From: Streptomyces sp. NBC_00443
GTDB lineage: Bacteria > Actinomycetota > Actinomycetes > Streptomycetales > Streptomycetaceae
Direction of reading: 5' to 3'
DNA: 64,000 bases
NCBI RefSeq assembly: GCF_036014175.1
Contig: NZ_CP107917.1
Location: 1,922,001-1,986,000, forward strand
Shown here: positions 49,508 through 58,319 of the stretch, piece by piece
Position numbering within the stretch: the stretch's first letter is position 1
Layout of the letters: each line of letters opens with the position of its first letter
The notes under the pieces: generated by a model
The model's database searches: none
Told to the model about the DNA's origin: nothing
What the model saw: the letters and a program-made list of their open reading frames with translations, nothing else
Made by a program: the position numbers and the translations under genes

Positions 49508-49577
49508 CCGCGCCGGGAAGACACCCGGGAGCCCCGGCGAGCGGCACGGCACCCGGCCGAGGAGGACGGACAACGCC

Positions 49578-50321
49578 ATGGCGGACGGCACCCCAGCGCC
49601 GGGCCTCGACGGCCCGGAACACGATGGGCCGGAGCCCGGCAGGCCCGAGTCCGACGGGCCGGAGCCTGTCGCACCGGGTCCGGGTCCGGGTCCCGGTGGG
49701 CCGAACCCCGGCGGCCCGGAACACGGTGAGCCAGGCCTCAAAGGGCCGGATCCCGGCGAGCCGGGCCTCGACAGGTCGCAGCCGGATGGGCCGGGCCCTG
49801 ACGGGCCGGACCTCGACGGGCCGAACCTCTATGAGCCCGACCGCGACGGGCCCGGCCTCGACGGACTGAAGCCTGACGGACCGCGCCTCGACGGGCCGGA
49901 CCTAGATGGGGCGGAGCCTGACGGGGTGGACCCCGGTGGGTCGCCGTCGGTCGGTCCCGCCTCCGCCGTGCGGCCCTTCCTGGTGACCGCCGGGCGGGTC
50001 GTGGCCGATGCCGACGGGCGGTCGATGCCCGTCGAGACGCAGGTGGTGGCCACCACCGAGGGGCTCGACGCGCTCGGCCGGCGGGCCTTCGAGGAGCACG
50101 ACATCGTCGCCGTCTGCCGGCTGCCGCAGTCCATCGCCGAGATCGCGGCCCGGCTGCGGCTGCACCTCAACGTGGTGCGCGTCCTCGCCGAGGACCTGCG
50201 CGCCGCCGGGCAGTTGACGGTGCACGTGCCCGACTCCGGCGTCATCCACGACGCATCCGTACTGCGCAGGGTCATCGACGGCCTGCGCGCCATACCCGAC
50301 TCCCGAGGGGTCACTCCGTGA
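49578..50321 (+). CDS. cvnC: conservon DUF742 protein CvnC with long Pro/Gly pentapeptide-repeat N-terminus
   Basis: The 247-residue protein starts at the ATG at 49578 (GAGGAGG 12 bases before). Only the last 120 residues are DUF742 ('VRPFLVTAGRVVADAD', then 'PQSIAEIAARLRLHLNVVRV'). Residues 10-124 are about 23 five-residue units of the type D-G-P-x-L/P/E, absent from ordinary CvnC proteins, including the 126-residue copy at 33555. The extension is probably disordered and acidic and could be a spacer or tether. Translation is coupled to the GTPase gene by a GTGA overlap. Confidence 0.9.
   Translation: MADGTPAPGLDGPEHDGPEPGRPESDGPEPVAPGPGPGPGGPNPGGPEHGEPGLKGPDPGEPGLDRSQPDGPGPDGPDLDGPNLYEPDRDGPGLDGLKPDGPRLDGPDLDGAEPDGVDPGGSPSVGPASAVRPFLVTAGRVVADADGRSMPVETQVVATTEGLDALGRRAFEEHDIVAVCRLPQSIAEIAARLRLHLNVVRVLAEDLRAAGQLTVHVPDSGVIHDASVLRRVIDGLRAIPDSRGVTP
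49605..49949 (+). repeat. 15-bp coding tandem repeat (DGPxx units)
   Basis: About 23 degenerate 15-base units of the type GACGGGCCGGACCTC run in frame. They encode LDGPE, HDGPE, DGPDL, DGPNL, DGPGL, DGPRL and variants. The most regular stretch is 49785-49934. It is likely variable in copy number between strains. Confidence 0.85.
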
Positions 50322-50920
50322 CGACGACTGAACCGGCCACCGGCGCGTCCGCCGCGCCGGCCGCCACCGTACGACCGCCGCTGCCGGTCAAGATGGTGAT
50401 CGCCGGCGGCTTCGGCGTGGGCAAGACCACCACCGTGGGCGCCATATCCGAGATCGAGCCGCTGACCACCGAGGCCGCGATCACGGAGGTCGCGGCGGGC
50501 GTGGACGACCTCACGCACACACCCCGCAAGACGACGACCACCGTGGCCATGGACTTCGGCTGCCTCACCATCGACCCCAGCCTGAAGCTGTATCTGTTCG
50601 GCACGCCCGGGCAGGAGCGGTTCGGGTTCATGTGGGACGACATCGTCGAGGGCGCGGTCGGCGGGCTCGTCATCGTGGACAGTCGCCGGCTCGACGACTG
50701 CTACGCCGCCGTCGACTACTTCGAGCACAAGGGCATCCCCTTCGCGGTGGCCGCCAACGCCTTCGACGGCAAGGTCGAGCACACGCTGGAGGAGATCCGC
50801 TGGGCCCTCGACGTCACCGACGGCGTCCCGGTCGTCGTCTTCGACGCCCGCGAACGCGGCTCGGTCCGGGACGCCCTGCTCGTCGTACTGGAACTGGCAC
50901 TGGCGCGCACGGATGACTGA
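50318..50920 (+). CDS. cvnD: conservon small GTPase CvnD (second set)
   Basis: The 200-residue GTPase has a GTG start overlapping cvnC. G1 is 'GGFGVGKTTTV', switch region 'TTTTVAMDFG' and G3 'LFGTPGQERF'. 'DSRRLDDCYAAVDYFEHKGI' is typical for CvnD. It completes the four-gene conservon, which has no P450 (CvnE) attached. Confidence 0.93.
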   Translation: MTTTEPATGASAAPAATVRPPLPVKMVIAGGFGVGKTTTVGAISEIEPLTTEAAITEVAAGVDDLTHTPRKTTTTVAMDFGCLTIDPSLKLYLFGTPGQERFGFMWDDIVEGAVGGLVIVDSRRLDDCYAAVDYFEHKGIPFAVAANAFDGKVEHTLEEIRWALDVTDGVPVVVFDARERGSVRDALLVVLELALARTDD

Positions 50921-50943
50921 CAGCGGGCGGCGGACGGCGGGGC

Positions 50944-51387
50944 GTGGTCCACCCTGCACGACCCCACCCCGCTGAGCTACAGCCACGCCGTCTCGGCTCC
51001 CGGCGAACTCGTCTTCATCGCAGGCCAGTACGCCTCCGACGGCAACGGCACACCCGTGCCGGGCGACTTCCCGGCCCAGGTGGAGCTGGCCCTCGACCGG
51101 CTGCGCTCGGCGCTGGAGGGCGTCGGCCTCGGCTACGAGCACGTCGTCCGCCTGGGCACCTTCATCGTCGACCACGACGCGGCCAGACTGGAGCCATCGG
51201 CACAGCCCTGCACGCCCGGTTCAGCGACCGCCTGCCCGCCCAGACCCTGAGCGGCGTCGCCTCGCTCGCGCTGCCGGGCATGCTGTTCGAGGTCGACGCG
51301 GTCGCCGTACGGCCGTCCCCGCGGGTCTGGTCGCGCCTGCGGACCACCGTGGGTGCGTGGCTAGCGGCGCCTGCGCACCCCCGGTGA
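50944..51387 (+). pseudogene. RidA/YjgF-like gene broken by frameshifts
   Basis: Between the conservon and the osmoprotectant permease, a RidA-like protein can be read only by changing frame twice. The middle frame (from 50945) gives 'STLHDPTPLSYSHAVSAPG' and 'ELVFIAGQYASDGNG', up to 'FIVDHDAARLE', but has no start codon of its own after the TGA at 50918. A GTG at 50944 is one base out of frame. From about 51194 the family sequence continues ('IGTALHARF', 'PAQTLSGVASLALPGM') in the -1 frame to 51387. Adding one C at 51194-51195 repairs the second break. RidA enzymes deaminate reactive enamine/imine intermediates. The end overlaps the permease gene on the other strand by 27 bases. Confidence 0.75.
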
Positions 51388-52029
51388 GACCGCGAACCGT
51401 GCCGCTGCCCAGAACAGCGCCAGCGTCGTGAGCGCCATGGCGGCGACCAGGGTGGCGCCGCCGACGACCTTCTCGTAGTTGCGCTGGTAGAGGCCGTCGA
51501 TGATGTAGCGGCCGAGGCCGCCGAAGCTGACGTACGCGGCGATGGTGGCCGTCGAGACGATCTGGATGGCTGCCGACCGCAGGCCGCTGAGGATCAGCGG
51601 GAGGGCCACGGGCAGTTCGACCCGGAACAGGACCCCGGTCTCGGCCATACCCATGCCGCGAGCGGCGTCCACCGGCGCGGGGTCGACGGAGCGCATGGCC
51701 TCGTAGGTGGTGACGAGGATGGGCGGGATGGCGAGCACGACCAGCGGGATCATGACGGGGGCCATGCCCAGGCCGAGCAGGATGAACATCAGCACCATCA
51801 GGCCGAAGCTGGGCAGCGCCCGGGCGGAGGTGGCGATGAGGGCGAGCGCGTTGCCGCCGCGCCCGGTGTGGCCCGTGAGCAGCCCGACCGGCAGTCCGAC
51901 CGCGGCGGCGATGCCGAGTGCCAGCAGCGTGTACTGGACGTGCTCGGAGAGCCGCGCGGGGATGCCGTCGTAGCCCTGCCAGTGCGCGCTGTCGCTGAAG
52001 AAGGAGTTGATGAAGTTCAGGACGTTCAC
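51361..52029 (-). CDS. osmoprotectant ABC permease (OpuBD-like, second)
   Basis: The 222-residue protein has a GTG start overlapping the previous stop. It has about five to six membrane segments and the permease loop 'DAARGMGMAETGVLFRVELP'. 'STATIAAYVSFGGLGRYIIDG' is a conserved glycine-betaine-permease block. Its N-terminal 'FFSDSAHWQGYDGIPARLSE' resembles ProW-type starts. The last gene of the cluster, ending in 'PGVRRRR'. Confidence 0.9.
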   Translation of the reverse strand: MNVLNFINSFFSDSAHWQGYDGIPARLSEHVQYTLLALGIAAAVGLPVGLLTGHTGRGGNALALIATSARALPSFGLMVLMFILLGLGMAPVMIPLVVLAIPPILVTTYEAMRSVDPAPVDAARGMGMAETGVLFRVELPVALPLILSGLRSAAIQIVSTATIAAYVSFGGLGRYIIDGLYQRNYEKVVGGATLVAAMALTTLALFWAAARFAVSPGVRRRR

Positions 52030-52712
52030 CGGGCGGCCTCCTTCATGGCGAGCGGGCGCGCGTTCTTGCGGGTGCCGCGCGGCATCCAGGGCGTCAGGAG
52101 CAGACGCAGGCCGATCAGCACGGCGTCCACGAGGATGGCGAGGACGGCCGTACCCACCACGGAGAGCCACACCAGGCGGGGCTGGTTGTAGATCAGGCCG
52201 CTGTTGAGCAGGTTGCCGAGGGCTCCCGCGTTGCCGATGAGCATGCCGACGCTGACCAGGGAGACGCTCGACACGGAGGCCACCCGCAGTCCGGCGATGA
52301 TCGCGGGCGCCGCGATCGGCAACTGCACCTGGACATAGCGTCGTACGGGCCCGAAGCCCATGGCGGTGGCGGCGGCCAGTGTCTCCTGCGGCACCGACCG
52401 CACACCGTCCACGATGGCCGGGACCAGCACCACCAGGCTGTAGACGGCCAGCGGGATCATCACCGTGAGTTCGCTCAGGCCGGTGTAGTCGATGAGGATG
52501 ACGAAGAAGGCGAGGGAGGGGATCGCGTACAGCACGGTCGTCACCCACAGCACGGGCGCGTACAGCCAGCGCACGCGCACGCACAGCTGGGCGACGGGCA
52601 GCGCCACGAGCAGCCCGGCGAGCACGGGGATCAGTGCCTCGCGCAGGTGCAGGCCGACCAGTCCGAAGTAGCTGTTCTGGAGGTCGCTCGGCATGTCGAA
52701 GAGCTCGGTCAT
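52026..52712 (-). CDS. osmoprotectant ABC permease (OpuBB-like, first)
   Basis: The 228-residue protein starts at the ATG at 52710-52712, overlapping the ATPase stop (ATGA). It has six predicted helices and the loop 'AAATAMGFGPVRRYVQVQLP'. 'SVGMLIGNAGALGNLLNSGL' matches the osmoprotectant permease family. It probably dimerises with the permease at 51361. Confidence 0.9.
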   Translation of the reverse strand: MTELFDMPSDLQNSYFGLVGLHLREALIPVLAGLLVALPVAQLCVRVRWLYAPVLWVTTVLYAIPSLAFFVILIDYTGLSELTVMIPLAVYSLVVLVPAIVDGVRSVPQETLAAATAMGFGPVRRYVQVQLPIAAPAIIAGLRVASVSSVSLVSVGMLIGNAGALGNLLNSGLIYNQPRLVWLSVVGTAVLAILVDAVLIGLRLLLTPWMPRGTRKNARPLAMKEAAR

Positions 52713-53914
52713 GGCGCGACCTTCTCGGTCGTCCCGGTCGTCCCGGTCGTCCCGGGCTTCCTGGGCTTCCCGAGGTTTCCGGTCTTTCCGGCCTTGCCGT
52801 CGTCCGCGCGCCGCTCCGCGTGGGCACCGCGGATGGCCTCGCCGATGGTCTGCTGCGAGACGACCCCCGTGGCCCGGCCGTCGGCGTCCACGGCTACGGC
52901 CCACCCGGTGGGCGAGAGAACGGCACAGTCGAGGGCGGCCCGCAGCGAGTCGGTACCGGTCACGAACGGGCGCCCGTACGGCAGGAGTCGGTCGGCCTCG
53001 ATCTCCCCGGCGGTGATGTCCTGCGGCTCGCCCCAGCCGAGGGGCTTGCCGTCCGGGTCGGTGACCAGGAGATACGGCGCGTCGGCCGTGCCGGCGGCGG
53101 TGATCTGCTCGGCGGTGGCGTCGACGGCCACGATGGGCTCGCTCAGCAGCTCCAGGCCCGCCGAGGGGAAGAACGACAGTCGCCGGATGCCCCGGTCCGC
53201 GCCGAGGAAGTCCTCCACGAACTCGTCCGCGGGGTGGGTCAACAGCTCGGCCGGCGGGGCGAACTGGGCGAGCTTGCCGCCCGTGCGCATCACGGCGACC
53301 ATCGTGCCGAGCTTGACGGCCTCGTCGATGTCATGGGTGACGAAGACGATGGTCTTGCCCAACTCCTCCTGGATCCGCAGGAGTTCGTCCTGCAAACCCT
53401 TGCGGACCACGGGGTCGACGGCCGAGAAGGGCTCGTCCATCAGCAGCACCGGCGGATCCGCCGCGAGCGCCCGGGCCACGCCGACGCGCTGCTGCTGGCC
53501 GCCGGAGAGCTGGTACGGGTAGCGCTTGGCGAGCGCCCCGTCGAGGCCGACCCGCTCCATCAGCTCCCGCGCCCGCGCCCGGGACTTCTCCTTGCCCCAG
53601 CCGAGCATGCGGGGCACCGTGGCGATGTTGTCGATGATCGTGCGGTGCTGGAAGAGGCCGGCGTTCTGGATGACGTACCCCATGGACCGGCGCAGGGTGT
53701 TGACCGGCTGCTGCTGGATGTCCACGTCGTCGAGGAGGATGGTGCCCTCGCTGGGCTCGACCATCCGGTTGATCATCCGCAAGGTGGTCGTCTTGCCGCA
53801 GCCCGACGGTCCGACGAGGACGGTGACCGAGCGGTCGGGTATCTCCAGAGAGAGCTGGTCGACCGCCACCGTGCCGTCCGGATACCGCTTGGTGACTGAA
53901 TCTATCCGTATCAA
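52709..53914 (-). CDS. osmoprotectant ABC ATPase with CBS region and Gly-X-X tail (OpuA/ProV-like)
   Basis: The 401-residue protein starts at a TTG (53912-53914). Its ATPase domain has Walker A 'GPSGCGKTT', 'YQLSGGQQQRVGVARAL' and 'VLLMDEPFSAVDP'. A tandem CBS domain follows (about 265-370), which in OpuA senses ionic strength or nucleotides. The end is unusual: residues about 375-396 run G-K-A-G-K-T-G-N-L-G-K-P-R-K-P and then three G-T-T units. It is the first gene of the minus-strand operon ATPase, permease, permease. Confidence 0.93.
   Translation of the reverse strand: MIRIDSVTKRYPDGTVAVDQLSLEIPDRSVTVLVGPSGCGKTTTLRMINRMVEPSEGTILLDDVDIQQQPVNTLRRSMGYVIQNAGLFQHRTIIDNIATVPRMLGWGKEKSRARARELMERVGLDGALAKRYPYQLSGGQQQRVGVARALAADPPVLLMDEPFSAVDPVVRKGLQDELLRIQEELGKTIVFVTHDIDEAVKLGTMVAVMRTGGKLAQFAPPAELLTHPADEFVEDFLGADRGIRRLSFFPSAGLELLSEPIVAVDATAEQITAAGTADAPYLLVTDPDGKPLGWGEPQDITAGEIEADRLLPYGRPFVTGTDSLRAALDCAVLSPTGWAVAVDADGRATGVVSQQTIGEAIRGAHAERRADDGKAGKTGNLGKPRKPGTTGTTGTTEKVAP
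52726..52797 (-). repeat. eight 9-bp units in the ATPase 3' end
   Basis: Three exact CGGTCGTCC units (52726-52752) are followed by five diverged 9-mers to 52797. They encode the Gly-X-X tail of the ATPase. Confidence 0.8.
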
Positions 53915-54067
53915 AACGCCGAATACCCTTCGGGTCTGGCAGATTTCGCCCGCTTTTGACCACGGGTCCGGGCCGTTGAGGGGAGAGTCTAGACGTCCAG
54001 TGTTGCGGGACTGTGGACTGGACCGGCTCGGTGCGGGCGGGATCGTTGCACTACAGCGGCTGCACCG

Positions 54068-54895
54068 TCAGCGCCGCCCGCTGACTCCGCTGGTGCGCAG
54101 GGCCACGAAGGAACGGCCGCCCGCCACCCACTGACCGACGGCACCGAACTCGGCGCGCTCCGCGTGCCGCAGCAGGGCGGGGGTGCCGAGGCGGGCCCAG
54201 GGGAAGGGGGTGCCGGTGGCGCCGCCGGCGTCGGTGACGTGGACGTGGACGCGCTCGTCGAGGTCCAGGTCGGGCACGGTCTCCGCGATCAACAGGCCGC
54301 CGGGGGTGAGGAGTCGGGACGTCCGGTCGAGCAGCGCCGCCGGGTCGCCGCCGATGCCGATGTTGCCGTCGATGAGCAGGGCGGTGCCCCAGCGGCCCTC
54401 GCCGGGCAGCGAGTCGAAGACGGAGCGGCGCAACGCCGGTCCCCCGAGCCGCAGTGTGCACGCGACGGCGACCTCACTGACGTCGATGCCGAGCACCCGG
54501 CGCCCCTGCCGCCCCAACGCCGCCACCAGCCGCCCGGGCCCACACCCGACATCCAGCACCGCCCCCTCACAACGCCGCAGCACGTCCATGTCCACCGCGT
54601 CGGCCTCCGCACACCACCGCTCCACGTCGAGCGGCAGCAGCCAGCCGTCGGTACGACGCAGAAAGAGGGGCCCCTGACCCGCGCGGAGGGCACGCGTATA
54701 GGGGTCGGCGGACCAGGAGGCGGTATCGGAGGGGGAGACCCGAACGCGGATGCCGGGGCCTGCGCCCACGCCCATGGCGGGCTCGGGCGAAGTTCCTCGT
54801 GGGCGGCTGCCGGTGGCGGTGTCCGCGTGGTGGATCGTGACCGGGCCCGCCTGGCGGGCGATCCTTGCCGTCGCCGTCTCGTGCGGGGCGCTCAT
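54068..54895 (-). CDS. class I SAM-dependent methyltransferase
   Basis: The 275-residue protein has a Rossmann methyltransferase core: 'GAVLDVGCGPGRLVAALGRQG' (motif I, about 110-130) and 'VLGIDVSEVAVACT' with the acidic ribose-binding residue. The N-terminal 60 residues are low-complexity. The start overlaps the upstream DUF2064 gene by ATGA, so it is the third gene of a GT2 / DUF2064 / methyltransferase operon. The substrate is unknown; neighbours suggest a glycosylated or lipid-linked product. Confidence 0.82.
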   Translation of the reverse strand: MSAPHETATARIARQAGPVTIHHADTATGSRPRGTSPEPAMGVGAGPGIRVRVSPSDTASWSADPYTRALRAGQGPLFLRRTDGWLLPLDVERWCAEADAVDMDVLRRCEGAVLDVGCGPGRLVAALGRQGRRVLGIDVSEVAVACTLRLGGPALRRSVFDSLPGEGRWGTALLIDGNIGIGGDPAALLDRTSRLLTPGGLLIAETVPDLDLDERVHVHVTDAGGATGTPFPWARLGTPALLRHAERAEFGAVGQWVAGGRSFVALRTSGVSGRR

Positions 54896-55503
54896 CGGTC
54901 CACCGTCGGGGTGAGGTGCGCCAGCGCTGTCGCGAAGCGTCCGCCCGGTGCCGCCGCGGCGACCAGGCCGGCGTCGGATGCCGTGTCCACGTCGCGCAGG
55001 CGGGGCAGGTCGCGCACGCGCAGACCCGAGAGCCGGGCCCGCTGCACTTCGCCGGTCCGCGGTGTCGACATCGGGACGCCGCGCAGCCGTGCCGGGTCCG
55101 GTTCGGCCATGCCGAGTGCCCAGAAGCCGCCGTCCTCGGCCAGGCCGAAGTAGGCGTCGCAGCCCGACCAGTCCACGGTCAGCAACTCGGGCGTCACCTG
55201 CGGGGTGTCCATACCGATGAGCAGCGCCGGGCCGTCACACCCCGCGAAGGCTTCGGCCAGCCGTTCGTCGAGGCCGCCCGCGCACTGCCGTACGACGTCG
55301 AAACCGGGCGGCACCCAGGGGCCCGGCGTCCCGTCCAAGACCAGCACCCGGCGCCGGGCCGGCGTCCGCGCCACGGCGTCCAGCGTGTCCACGAGGGCCG
55401 CCTCCGCGAGCACGGCCGCCTCCTCGGGCGTGAAGGGCGGGGTCAGCCTGGTCTTCACCCGGCCCGGCCGGGGCTCCTTGGCGATGACGAGGAGCGTGGT
55501 CAC
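54892..55503 (-). CDS. DUF2064 / TIGR04282-type glycosyltransferase-like protein
   Basis: From a GTG at 55501-55503 behind AAAGGAA the protein has 203 residues. It has 'LLVIAKEPRPGRVKTRLTPP' at the N-terminus, the TIGR04282 hallmark resembling nucleotidyltransferases, and 'LLIGMDTPQVTPELL' with the conserved Asp. It overlaps genes on both sides by four bases. Family members often sit with a GT2 enzyme; the activity is not established. Confidence 0.87.
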   Translation of the reverse strand: MTTLLVIAKEPRPGRVKTRLTPPFTPEEAAVLAEAALVDTLDAVARTPARRRVLVLDGTPGPWVPPGFDVVRQCAGGLDERLAEAFAGCDGPALLIGMDTPQVTPELLTVDWSGCDAYFGLAEDGGFWALGMAEPDPARLRGVPMSTPRTGEVQRARLSGLRVRDLPRLRDVDTASDAGLVAAAAPGGRFATALAHLTPTVDR

Positions 55504-56297
55504 GAGCGGGTTCCTTTCGACGGGGCGGAGCCGGGTCGGGATCGGGCGCGGTGGGCCGACTCGGCTTCGGCACCTGCGACGGACCACGCGCCCGCCCCCG
55601 CAGCCCCGTCCCCCTCCCCCAGCACCCGGCTCATGTCCCGCACCGCCTGCCAGGTCCCCCGCCAGGTCCCCGTCACCTTCGAGGCACCCGTGCGGGGCAG
55701 GTACGGGACGTCGTACTCGGCGATGCGCCAGCCCGCGTCGGCGGCACGGACGACCATCTGGAGGGGGTAGCCGCTGCGGCGGTCGGTGAGGGCGAGGGTG
55801 CGCAGGTGGTCACGGCGGGCGGCGCGGAGCGGGCCCAGGTCGTGCAGGCGCAGGCCGGTGCGGCGGTGGAGGAGGCGGGTGAGGGCGAGGTTGCCGGCGC
55901 GGGCGTGCAGCGGCCAGGTGCCGCGGGACGCGGGGCGGCGTCGGCCCAGGATCAGGTCGGCCTCGTCGGCCACGATCCGGCGTACGAAGGGCATCAGGTC
56001 GCCCGGGTCGAGCGAGGCGTCGCAGTCGCAGAAGCAGACGATGTCGGCCGTGGCGGCGGTCAGCCCCGCGTGGCAGGCCGCGCCGAAACCGCGTCGTTCC
56101 TCGTGCACGACCGTCGCGCCGAGCTCGCGGGCGACGGCGGCCGAGCCGTCGGTGGAACCGTTGTCCACGACGAGCGCCCGCCAGCCGGGCGGGATCCGCT
56201 CCAGGACCCAGGGCAGGGCCTCGGCCTCGTCGAGACAGGGAAGCACGACGTCGACGGACGCCGTGCGGAGTTCATTCGCTGCGGATGGGGTCGTCAC
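55500..56297 (-). CDS. GT2 family glycosyltransferase (polyprenyl-phosphate sugar transferase type)
   Basis: From the GTG at 56295-56297 the protein has 265 residues. The GT-A core starts 'VDVVLPCLDEAEALPWVLER', and 'CFCDCDASLDPGD' holds the metal-binding D-x-D. 'GASKVTGTWRGTWQAV' near 220 is typical of DPM/DpgS-like GT2 enzymes. It has no obvious transmembrane helix. It is the first gene of the three-gene operon and is divergent from a response regulator. The acceptor is probably a lipid phosphate, by analogy. Confidence 0.85.
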   Translation of the reverse strand: MTTPSAANELRTASVDVVLPCLDEAEALPWVLERIPPGWRALVVDNGSTDGSAAVARELGATVVHEERRGFGAACHAGLTAATADIVCFCDCDASLDPGDLMPFVRRIVADEADLILGRRRPASRGTWPLHARAGNLALTRLLHRRTGLRLHDLGPLRAARRDHLRTLALTDRRSGYPLQMVVRAADAGWRIAEYDVPYLPRTGASKVTGTWRGTWQAVRDMSRVLGEGDGAAGAGAWSVAGAEAESAHRARSRPGSAPSKGTRS

Positions 56298-56409
56298 GGC
56301 TCTCACCCTACGAGCCAGAAACAGACATTTCGGGCTAGAGCTCCTTACGAAACAAGGACGTCGGGCCCCGACGTCGGCACGCGCGCGCCCGGGGTGCGAG
56401 GCTGGCGGC

Positions 56410-57170
<761 letters not shown>

Positions 57171-57174
<4 letters not shown>

Positions 57175-58288
57175 CCGTGCGCGACACCCTCCTGATCGCC
57201 CTCTTCGCCTTCCTCGGCGCGGCCGCGGCCGGCGTGCTCGGTGCGTGCGTGCTCATGCTGGTCCGGCGCCGTTCGCTCATCGTGCACCTCGCCGTGGTCG
57301 CCGGCGTCGGTATCACCGCGATGCTCGCGGGCACGCTCGCCGTCGCCCAGGCGATGTTCCTGAACGGGCACGACCTGTCGGTCGTCACGACCGTCGTCGC
57401 CATGGCCGCCGTGGTCTCCCTGGCCACCGCCCTGCTGCTCGGCCGCTGGGTCGCCGCCCGCAGCCACGCCCTCGCGCTCGCCGCCCGGTCCTTCGGCGAC
57501 GGCGGCGACTTCACCTCGCCCGACGGCGTCGCCACCGCCGAACTCTCCGCGCTGAGCCGCGAGTTGGAGGCGACCAGCGCCAAGCTCGCCGAGTCCCGCG
57601 AGCGGGAGCGGGCGCTGGAGTCCTCCCGGCGTGAACTCGTCGCCTGGATCTCCCACGATCTGCGCACCCCGCTGGCCGGCCTGCGCGCGATGGCGGAGGC
57701 GCTGGAGGACGGGGTCGCCGCCGATCCCGACCGCTATCTCAAGCAGATCCGCATGGAGGTCGAGCGGCTCAACGGCATGGTGGGCGACCTCTTCGAGCTG
57801 TCCCGCATCCACGCGGGGACGCTGGCGCTGAGCACGAGCCGGATCTCCCTGTACGACCTGGTCGGCGACGCGCTCGCGGGCGCCGACCCACTGGCCCGCG
57901 AGTGCGGGGTACGGCTGGTCGGCGAGCGGATCGAACCGGTGCCGGTCGAGGTGGACGGCAAGGAGATGAGCCGGGTGCTGGGCAACCTGCTGGTGAACGC
58001 GATCCGCCGGACGCCCGCCGACGGCACCGTGGCCCTCGCCGCCGAACGCTCGGCCGAGGGCGTGGTCCTGTCCGTCACCGACGGCTGCGGCGGCATCCCC
58101 GACGAGGATCTGCCGCGGGTCTTCGACACCGGCTGGCGCGGCACCCATGCGCGTACCCCGCCGGCGGGGGCGGGGCTCGGCCTCGCCATCGTGCGGGGCA
58201 TCGTGGAGGCGCACGCCGGACGGGCCTCGGTACGGAACGTCCCCGGGGGTGCCGCTTCGAGGTGGTGCTGCCCGCTGCCGCTTCCTGA
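57171..58288 (+). CDS. sensor histidine kinase, frameshifted at its last 15 codons
   Basis: From the GTG at 57171 the protein has two N-terminal membrane helices (about 5-30 and 40-90 with a short loop), a HAMP-like segment, an H-box with H162 ('ISHDLRTPLAGL'), an N-box 'NLLVNAIRRTP' and G2-box 'GAGLGLAIVRGI'. After 'VRNVPGG' the written frame leaves the coding sequence and stays open for about 1.1 kb across the convergent epimerase gene. Adding one G in the run 58245-58249 gives 'CRFEVVLPAAAS' and a stop at 58288, a 372-residue kinase of normal size. A terminator hairpin surrounds that stop. It partners the response regulator upstream. Confidence 0.88.
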
Positions 58289-58306
58289 GAGGCGGGCAGC
58301 ACCACC
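58261..58306. terminator. terminator hairpin around the kinase stop
   Basis: A 15-base perfect stem (58261-58275 with 58292-58306) and a 16-base loop enclose the corrected kinase stop at 58286-58288. It lies 14 bases before the convergent epimerase stop and probably serves both genes. Confidence 0.8.
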
Positions 58307-58319
58307 AATCCGAGGCAGC

